NCBI GenBank assembly: GCA_014621425.1
Contig: JAANBB010000725.1
Coordinates: forward strand, 1-13,086
DNA: 13,086 bases
Direction: 5' to 3'
DNA from: Cylindrodendrum hubeiense
Taxonomy: Eukaryota > Ascomycota > Sordariomycetes > Hypocreales > Nectriaceae
The notes below the pieces were generated by a model. The model was not told the DNA's origin, did no database searches, and worked only from the letters and a program-made list of their open reading frames with translations. Made by a program: the position numbers and the translations under genes. Below, one piece after another: positions 6,397-13,086 of the stretch. The first letter of the stretch is position 1. Each line of letters starts with the position of its first letter.

Positions 6397-8780
6397 ATGT
6401 GTGGCATCTTTGCTTGTCATCGGTAAGTCGCCCGTCCCGTCTGCCGCTGCGAGGCGATCCTGTGCGATGCGCTGCGCTCCGGCCAACGCGACATGGATCT
6501 GGAGGGGCATCACCCCGCCATCAATCGCCGGGCGCGCACACACCCCGCCGAAAACCGTTCTGGGACTGTGACTGACGGTGCACGCGACGAAGTCATCCCG
6601 ACGTCCAGAAGTTTAAGCCTACTGCGCTTCGTCTTTCCAAGGCGTAAGAATCTCCCTCCTCCGCCTCTCCACCGCTACCCCAGTCATTGACTCGATTGTC
6701 GCAGGATTCGTCACCGTGGCCCCGATTGGAGTGAGTTGCTGCCGAGTCGGCGATGCCCCTGATACGAGCGTAAATACTGAATCGCATCCCAGGTGGAAGC
6801 GTCATCTCCAACAACACCAGTAGGTCAATTGGTCTCCAAATTGTGCCATTACGCCTTGCTGACTCTTGACTACAGTCCTCTGCCATGAGCGTCTGAGCAT
6901 TGTTGGTGTTGGTAAGTCGCCGCCTTCACCCCGTCTCCCGTCCCGCCTCCTAACCGCCTTATACAGAGTCTGGTGCTCAGCCCCTGACCAACGCCGATGA
7001 CTCCATCATCCTCGCTGTCAACGGTGAGATCTACAACCATCGTTCTATCCGAAAGGGCCTCCAGGGAAAGTACCACTTCAAGACCACCTCGGATTGCGAG
7101 GTCATCATCCCTCTGGTAAGCCCCCCTTGAGTGACTCACCACGTAAGTGGCAACATGAAGCTCACAACAACCCCTCGCAGTACACCCAGTACGACATCGA
7201 CGCTCCCAACCACCTAGATGGCATGTTCTCGTTTGTCCTGTACGACAAGAAGCAGGACCGCACCATCGCCGCCCGCGACCCGATCGGCATCACCACCTTC
7301 TACCAGGGTTGGTCCTCCAAGGAGCCCGGCACCGTCTACTTCGCTTCGGAGCTCAAGTCCCTGCACCCCGTCTGCGACAAGATCGAGGCTTTCCCTCCCG
7401 GCCATGTCTTCGACTCCAAGACCGGCAAGACCACCCGCTACTTCAACCCCTCATGGTGGGACCCCGCCAAGGTGCCCCAGACCCCCGTCGACTACAAGGT
7501 CCTCCGAAAGGCCCTGGAGAAGGCCGTCCGCAAGCGTCTCATGGCTGAGGTCCCTTACGGTGTCCTTCTCTCCGGTGGTCTTGACTCCAGCTTGGTCGCA
7601 TCCATCGCCCAGCGCGAGATGGTGAGACTGCGCCAGCAGGCCGCCGACAACGATGCCACTGCCGACATGCAGAGCAACCCCGATATTGGCGAGGGTCTGG
7701 TTGGTATCGACCCTGAGGATGACCACCTCGACACTGTCACCTACCTTCCCCAGCTCAACTCCTTCTCCATTGGCCTGCCCGGGTCCCCCGACAACAAGGC
7801 TGCCCTCGAGGTCGCCAAGTTCCTCGGCACCCGTCACCACGTCATGACCTTCACCATCGAGGACGGTCTCAACGCCCTGTCAGACGTCATCTACCACTTG
7901 GAGACCTACGATGTCACCACCATCCGAGCCTCAACCCCCATGTACCTGCTGTCACGCAAGATCAAGGCCATGGGTATCAAGATGGTTCTCAGTGGCGAGG
8001 GTAGTGATGAGATCTTTGGCGGCTACCTCTACTTCCACGCTGCTCCCAACAAGGAGGAGTTCCACGAGGAGACGGTCCGCCGTGTTAAGAACCTGCACTA
8101 CGCCGACTGCCTGCGAGCTAACAAGTCGACCGCTGCTTGGGGTCTTGAGGCCCGTGTGCCTTTCCTGGACAAGGAGGTGAGTCGCGCAATGTGAGCGCAA
8201 TGAGTGATTTGACTGTGCTAATGAGACATGACAGTTCCTCGAGACTTCCATGAACATCGACCCTGCGGACAAGATGATCACCAGCGAGAAGCTCGAGAAG
8301 TACATTATCCGAAAGGCCTTTGACACGAGCGACGAGCCCGACGAGAAGCCCTACCTTCCCCACAACATCTTGTACCGACAGAAGGAGCAGTTCTCAGATG
8401 GTGTTGGATACGGGTGGATTGATTCACTCAAGGACAACGCCGAGCTCCAGATTACCGACGAGATGATGAAGAACCCCAAGCCGGAGTGGGGCACCGACAT
8501 TCCCGACACCAAGGAGGCGTATGTTCTTTTCCGTTATGGTATATACTGCGATCCTGACTAACTCTTGGGTGATAGTTACTGGTACCGCCTCATGTTCGAC
8601 GAGCACTTCCCCTCGACTTGCGCCGGAACTGTCCAGCGCTGGGCCCCGACCTGGTCCCAGCAGTCGGACCCCAGTGGCCGGTATGATTTTCTGTCTTGTT
8701 GAAGATACTGAAGTGTAATGCTAATATTGGGACACAGAGCCATCAAAACCCACAACGACAAGTACCAGTCTGCGGTCTAA
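6397..8780 (+). CDS. ASN2: Asparagine synthetase, glutamine-hydrolysing
   Basis: This cytosolic enzyme makes asparagine from aspartate, glutamine and ATP. Ten exons: 6397-6422, 6593-6643, 6705-6730, 6793-6819, 6876-6911, 6967-7115, 7181-8176, 8235-8518, 8576-8680 and 8738-8780. The introns are 55-65 bp, except the first (170 bp), and phase is kept throughout, giving 580 residues. The start MCGIFACHR supplies Cys2, the N-terminal nucleophile of class II glutamine amidotransferases. That domain continues with [30 protein letters not shown] and TTSDCEVI. The synthetase domain has the ATP-pyrophosphatase P-loop SGGLDSS (residues 236-242), then [58 protein letters not shown] and [12 protein letters not shown]. 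An acidic insert of about 50 residues follows the P-loop, as in yeast Asn1. The many tiny exons are all in the amidotransferase part. The symbol follows the usual Sordariomycete name; paralog assignment is not certain. Confidence 0.96.
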
Positions 8781-9040
8781 AGAATTGGATCGGCTGGCAC
8801 ACACATGTTTCCCCTGTATCTTACCTTTGCTACCTCTACCTACCTGCGGGTTAAAGAAAAGCATCTTTGGAGCCATTTTCCTTGGATGAAGAGAAAAGGC
8901 GTCTTTGGGTACTGCTTGGAATTATGATGATGATGGAAGAAGAAGAATAAGAAGGATAAAAAGAAGGCGCATTTTAGTTTCTAGAATGGCCATTTACAAT
9001 TGACTCAAGTTTCTTCCACTGTGGTGATGTTTACTGGGAG

Positions 9041-9085
9041 GATCTGTACTGTGAGGATCTGTGCTGTGGGGATCTGTACTGTGAG
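9041..9085. repeat. Three 15-bp tandem repeats
   Basis: Units gatctgtactgtgag (9041-9055 and 9071-9085) are identical, and the middle unit gatctgtgctgtggg (9056-9070) differs at two positions. On the minus strand the units translate as HSTDP repeats within a 153-residue open frame, but there is no supporting gene structure. This is best read as a small minisatellite downstream of asparagine synthetase. Confidence 0.8.
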
Positions 9086-10682
9086 CTGTCATGTCGTTTG
9101 GGCGTGGGAAGAAAGAGATGAGAGAGATGCCATGCCCCAGTTTGTTCGTGCTTGGATGCAATGCAAGCAGCGGTCGATGTGACGGTAATAGCGCAGCTGG
9201 TTGGGATGGACCAATGGGCGGGCGAGTTTGGTTGACGTGGGCTGTCGATCCAGTTCGTGCGTCAGGCTGAAAAGGTGTCAGAGTGGTGTCAAAGTCGCCA
9301 AGAGAGGAAGCACGACAACCCAAGGTGGGTGGTGTGGAGAGAGGGCCATGGCCTAAGAGTGAGGTCGAGCGAATGGACGATGACGACTGCGCTACGGACG
9401 AGAGGGACGGACGTGACAACTGGCCGTGACTCTGCGTTGGGCAGGATGGTGTCACGAGGCGCGGTGGGTGTTAGTGTTGGTGTAGTCTCATTTGGAGAGT
9501 TTATGCGGTGACGGAATGCGGGTTGGAGAGGAGATGGGCATTGTGCGAGGACTCGAGCAGTTTGGCGTTGGTTTCCTTTGCATGACCGAGGGCAATATGA
9601 GAGTTCATGGCCATTGCCGCTAGAGATTCGCCGTGTTATGGCATAGGCAGAGCGTCACCAGTGGAAACCGACTCTGCTGCTGTGCGGCGGGCCACGATGC
9701 TGTTGCTGCGTCCTTTTTGAGTTGATGGGATTGGATCATACCGCAACGCAAGGCCTTCAGGGTCGTCGCCTACTCCGGCAAGTCGGGCCCGTACCTGAGG
9801 AGGTACCTTGCCTTAATGCTGCGGCGTCACACCCACGGTATGGATGGACGGGGGCGAACAGGTTGTATTCGTACCACCACACCACTTCCAGCGGAAACAA
9901 AAGCAACGGGACGGCAGCAGCTGTGCCTCGGCGGTACAGAGCCAGCCATGGCACGACGAGGCAATATCGCAGCTCGTACCACTTCCCAGGCCTCGCGCGC
10001 TGGCGAGCGCATCCAGACTAAGCGCGGCTTTGGGTGAAGCCCAAAAAGAGTTGGGGACGGGGAAGTACCGGCGGGTGACGGCGCAAAAGAGGACCCTGGT
10101 TTTGCGGAGGGCCCCCCAAATTCCCACCCGGCAGGCCAACAGCAGCCCGCGGGCATGCACCCGTCGTCGATGCACAATTTACCGGTGTGCTCAATTCATT
10201 TCCCGCTTGTCTCTCCCGCTGGCCAGCTTGCTCCTCCACGTGGGCCAGTCCTTTGGGACCAGATCGGGCAGCGTCTCCGTCCCGCAATGCGACATGCCCC
10301 GGGCAGGACGTGCCAATTGCTGCGAGGCATTCAGGCATTCGGGTATTCCTACAGCGCAAGTGTCGGTGCCGCCCCGAGCACGGCGTCAACAGGTACCTCG
10401 CCGAGCACCGAGTTCGGGTGGGTTGGCCCGACATCAGCCGACGCCCACGGCCCTGACACCCCCGGGGCCTCCAGGCGCCGCGCACAGGGCAGCTGTCCCC
10501 GTGGCCCTGGGTTTCAGTGGGCTCACCCCCCCTTCCAGCACTCTAGCTCGCAGCCTGCTCCCCCCCAACCAACCACGCACAGGGCAGCCGGGCAACAAGC
10601 CCCCAATGCCCCCAGAATCCCCTAGAAACAGTGCAGCCCGCCCTCTGCCCGCCGTGGGCTGCGTGACGCAACAAGTGCCTGG

Positions 10683-10717
10683 GCCCCGGTGCCAATCGAC
10701 GCCCCGGTGCTAATTGA
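10683..10717 (+). promoter_or_regulatory. Imperfect 18-bp direct repeat with a CCAAT box, upstream of porin
   Basis: gccccggtgccaatcga (10683-10699) and gccccggtgctaattga (10701-10717) differ at two of seventeen bases. The first copy contains CCAAT (10692-10696); in the second this is changed to CTAAT. The pair lies 170-200 bp before the porin start codon. A HAP/CBC site would fit a respiratory gene, but that is inference. Confidence 0.35.
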
Positions 10718-10885
10718 GACCCGAAGCGTGTGCCCCAAACATTTTCTCCGGCTCTTCACCCATCTCCCGCTTGCCCTTGCTTCTCCTCCCTCGTCCCCCC
10801 CCCATTCAGCCATTTGTCCTTCATCATCCATCTTCAACTGCTTCTTTCTCTCCATCTTCTCATCCAGCCCTAGACAACCGCAATC

Positions 10886-12337
10886 ATGTCTGTCCCCGCC
10901 TTCTCCGATATCGCCAAGTCGGCCAACGATGTAAGCCGCTGTTTAAAACCCTTCTCTCGCTGCTCCCCGCCATGCTACAGAGCTTGCGCGCGGGACCGCG
11001 AGAGAGCTCCGTTGTGTTGTTGTTCCGATCTGCTGACCTCGGGCCTCTTTTTTTGCGCCGCTTTATAGCTCCTCAACAAGGATTTCTACCACCTCTCGGC
11101 CACCACCTTCGAGTTCAAGGACACCGCCCCCAACGGCGTTGCCTTCAAGGTCACTGGAAAGTCCAGCCACGAGAAGGCCACCTCTGCTGCCGTAAGTACC
11201 ATGTTCCCCTACAGCCTCGGGGCATCGGGAGCTTGCTCGGGCAACCGCCGATGGCTCTGTTAGCCTCAGCCCAGCTCTTCGCGAGCCCACCCGAGTCCCA
11301 ATGCCTCAATATCTCCTCCCTTGTCGTTCCTTTGCTGACCTGAGCCCCATTGGGGCCATTATAGATTGAGGGAAAATACACCGACAAGCCTACCGGTACG
11401 GCCTCACCATCATCACCATCCTCTTCTTCCTCACCGTCACCTTCACCCTCACAATCATCACTGTCGTCAAAACCCAAATCCAAAAAGCCCTCTCGCAGAA
11501 AAACCAACCTTCCCTCTCTCAGCCTCTCGCGAATCCTCGGTCCCGGCTCTGGCTGGCCGATCGGGGTTGCGACGCTGCTTCAACCTGGCTACGCTCAGTT
11601 GCTAATGTTCTACTCGCGCACAGGCCTGACCCTTACCCAGACTTGGAACACCGCCAACGCTCTCGACACCAAGCTCGAGGTCAGCGACTCCCTCGCCAAG
11701 GGCCTCAAGCTTGAGGGTCTCTTCAACTTCCTCCCCGCCACCGCTGCCAAGGGTGCCAAGTTCAACCTGCACTTCAAGCAGCCCGGCTTCCACGGCCGTG
11801 CCTTCTTCGACCTCCTCAAGGGCCCCGTCGCCAACGTCGATGCCGTTGTCGGCCACGAGGGTTTCCTCGCCGGTGCCTCTGCTGGCTATGATGCCAACAA
11901 GGCTGTCCTGACTGCCTACAGCGCCGCCATCGGCTACGCTGCTCCCCAGTACAGCGCTGCCATCACCGCCTCTGACAACCTCAGCGTCTTCGCTGCCTCT
12001 TACTACCACAAGGTCAACAGCCAGGTCGAGGCTGGTGCCAAGGCTAGCTGGAACTCCAAGACCGGCAACACTGTCGGCCTCGAGGTCGCCAGCAAGTACC
12101 GCATCGACCCCGTCTCCTTCGCCAAGGTTCGTACATGTCACTTGACTGCCACGGGAACAGACGTCTCTAACCGACTCCGTGATATAGGTCAAGATCAACG
12201 ACCGTGGTATTGCTGCCCTTGCCTACAACGTTCTCCTCCGCGAGGGCGTCACCCTGGGCCTCGGTGGCTCTTTCGACACCCAGAAGCTCGACCAGGCCAC
12301 CCACAAGCTCGGTGCCAGCTTCACCTTCGAGGGTTAA
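10886..12337 (+). CDS. POR1: Mitochondrial outer-membrane porin (VDAC)
   Basis: This beta-barrel channel lets metabolites cross the mitochondrial outer membrane. Five exons: 10886-10930, 11069-11191, 11365-11395, 11624-12126 and 12188-12337. The introns are 138, 173, 228 and 61 bp with GTAAGC, GTAAGT, GTACGG and GTTCGT starts, and the product has 283 residues, the length of Neurospora porin. The N-terminal helix region reads MSVPAFSDIAKSANDLLNKDFYH, split across exons 1 and 2. Other family blocks are GLTLTQTWNTANALDTK, KFNLHFKQPGFHGRAFFDLLKGP, VGHEGFLAGASAGYD, NLSVFAASYYHKVNSQVEAG, TGNTVGLEVASKYRIDP and NDRGIAALAYNVLLREGVTLG; the last overlaps the usual eukaryotic porin signature region. Codon use is strongly C-ending, as expected for high expression. 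The fourth intron's GTTCGT donor is weak, but phase and family alignment require it. The unusual third intron is described separately. Confidence 0.96.
11396..11623 (+). other. POR1: Porin intron 3: 228 bp, multiple of three, stop-free in the coding frame
   Basis: The intron has donor GTACGG, a GCTAAT branch-like site at 11601-11606 and acceptor CACAG. Family alignment joins KPTG directly to LTLTQ, so removal is the normal state. It is exactly 76 codons long and contains no stop in the porin frame. If retained, it would insert a Ser/Pro-rich stretch, then a basic KPKSKKPSRRK patch, then a more hydrophobic tail after residue 66, giving a 359-residue protein. Confidence 0.85.
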
Positions 12338-12698
12338 GCTCCTCTTGTCCGCCTACCTCTAGCCTCACATACCCGCTAGATACATCCCTCCCAGAGCTGT
12401 TCACCCACAATAGCTCTTGTACCTTACAGTCGTGCATTGCGGTGGTCTCGGATGTAGATTATCTCTCACAAATAAAAAATCTTGAAGATGATGTTTTCTC
12501 GGCGCTCACTTATTTCCAAATGCTCGCCGCCGTGTTTCTTGATGTTGCCATGTTTTTTTATTATCTGTATGAACCATGTTTCTACCCAGAAACGACAAAA
12601 CTCCATGAGAAGAGATGTGTGTATACCTGCCGATTCTATTTACATTGGCCTGGGTTCTATCAATACTTTTACCCCGTATCTCTCTCCATTAATGTCTG
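12338..12698. other. Convergent 3' intergenic region with polyadenylation signal
   Basis: This gap lies between the porin stop codon and that of the gene on the opposite strand. A canonical AATAAA is at 12471-12476, about 135 bp after the porin stop, and is the likely polyadenylation signal. The rest is AT-richer than the neighbouring genes. The porin frame stays open beyond its stop only when introns are ignored, so no extra gene is proposed. Confidence 0.6.
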
Positions 12699-13086
12699 TC
12701 AATCCCGCTCCTTGCTCCCGCTCCCAAGTCGCATGACCTGGATATACACCAGTGGCGCGAGGATGGTGGCAACTAGAATACCCGAGACGATGAAGAAGTG
12801 GCCGGCCATGCTCGTTTGCGGCTCAAACTCGATATCGTCGTCGCCCAAGGCCCGCCGATCCCGTTGCCACCGTCGCCGGTCTTGACGCTGGTGCGTCCGC
12901 GTGTGGCCCTGTTTGTCAAAGTGCGGCACCTCTTCCTGGTGCCCGAAGGGATCACCGCCCGGGCCCATGCCCCCGTGTCGCGGGTATTCCGTGGAAGTGT
13001 GGGCGTGAGCATGGGTGTTGGTATGAGTGCGAGTATGATTGTGCGTGTGCGTGTGCTTGTGCTGGTACGCAAAGGGGTCGGCCCAT
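12699..13086 (-). CDS. C-terminal part of a membrane protein with a His/Thr-rich tract (partial; family uncertain)
   Basis: The gene runs off the window edge; 128 codons plus a stop are visible. The visible part starts WADPFAYQ and passes through about 25 residues of alternating His and Thr/Ala/Asn (HKHTHTHNHTRTHTNTH and on). It continues GGMGPGGDPFGHQEEVPHFDKQGHTRTH, then a basic QDRRRWQRDRR patch and an acidic DDDIEFE. Near the end lies one hydrophobic segment, FFIVSGILVATILAPLVYIQV, followed by a short charged tail, RLGSGSKERD. This suggests a membrane anchor close to the C-terminus. The GMGPG-x-PFGH...VPHFD pattern reminds me of the C-terminal region of a fungal J-domain (DnaJ-like) membrane protein. 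No J domain is in view, so this is a weak guess. An intron upstream in the visible part is not excluded. It is convergent with porin. Confidence 0.6.
   Translation of the reverse strand, partial: WADPFAYQHKHTHTHNHTRTHTNTHAHAHTSTEYPRHGGMGPGGDPFGHQEEVPHFDKQGHTRTHQRQDRRRWQRDRRALGDDDIEFEPQTSMAGHFFIVSGILVATILAPLVYIQVMRLGSGSKERD

Larger units (their letters stand above)
8781..10885. other. Long intergenic stretch with no convincing gene; holds the porin promoter
   Basis: The asparagine synthetase 3' region comes first, with a purine tract about 8932-8967 (gaagaagaagaataagaagg) that may help polyadenylation. Three 15-bp tandem repeats follow at 9041-9085. A short inverted repeat GTACCT-gagg-AGGTAC lies at 9791-9806. 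Between about 10040 and 10650 the DNA is very C/G-rich, with Pro/Arg/Ala-rich open frames on both strands and no recognisable domain. From about 10740 to 10885 it becomes the C/T-rich leader of the porin gene. No tRNA B-box was spotted by eye. Confidence 0.55.

Noticed and set aside
8519..8575. Asparagine synthetase ending at YCDPD without the last two exons
   Set aside because: A GTATGT donor two bases into the GCN alanine codon, with CTAAC and TAG, restores the conserved [12 protein letters not shown] block and the normal C-terminus.
8994..9455. Minus-strand open frame of 153 codons with HSTDP repeats
   Set aside because: The repeats come from the 15-bp tandem array, and the rest is low-complexity Ser/Pro/Thr. 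No splice structure or homologue is recognised.
9844..10713. Plus-strand open frame of 289 codons in the long intergenic gap
   Set aside because: The composition is dominated by Arg, Pro, Ala and Ser in GC-rich DNA, with no domain or periodic structure, and it runs into the porin promoter. Other frames on both strands are also open over part of the same interval, as expected from base composition.
11599..12885. Single 428-codon frame through porin exon 4 and beyond
   Set aside because: It starts inside intron 3 and reads through intron 4 into the 3' region. The spliced 283-residue model matches fungal porin from start to stop.

Overview
The window looks like nuclear DNA of a filamentous ascomycete, probably a Sordariomycete. 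The reasons are short introns (mostly 53-65 bp) with GTRNGT starts and CTAAC/CTGAC-type branch sites, C-ending codon preference in the housekeeping genes, pyrimidine-rich promoters, and proteins that resemble Neurospora/Hypocreales homologues (a 283-residue porin, 157-residue Ubc9, 580-residue asparagine synthetase). The order or species cannot be fixed by eye. No bacterial operons, RNA genes, transposons or CRISPR arrays were seen. All exon models were built by hand from splice signals, reading phase and protein family alignment.

Layout. 1-626: no recognisable gene; it holds regulatory-looking palindromes and a degenerate 13-bp pyrimidine array in front of gene 1. 663-1387 (+): an unrecognised, disordered, two-exon protein. 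1567-3515 (-): four-exon PEX19, the peroxisomal membrane protein import receptor, with a C-terminal CaaX box and a very unusual ~230-residue Val/Glu/Pro repeat near its N-terminus. 3516-4361: divergent promoter region. 4362-5016 (+): four-exon UBC9, the SUMO E2. 5017-6396: intergenic region and promoter of the next gene, with GATA-type sites at exact 16-bp spacing. 6397-8780 (+): ten-exon glutamine-hydrolysing asparagine synthetase. 8781-10885: 2.1 kb without a convincing gene. 10886-12337 (+): five-exon mitochondrial porin (VDAC), whose third intron is 228 bp, a multiple of three and stop-free. 12338-12698: convergent 3' region with an AATAAA signal. 12699-13086 (-): the C-terminal part of a membrane protein with a His/Thr tract, running off the window edge.

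The genes are unrelated housekeeping functions (peroxisome biogenesis, sumoylation, nitrogen/amino-acid metabolism, mitochondrial outer-membrane transport). They do not form an evident cluster or pathway. The most notable features are the repeat-expanded Pex19, the in-frame porin intron, and the phased GATA repeat before the asparagine synthetase. Function assignments for the four recognised genes are strong; those for the first and last genes are weak.
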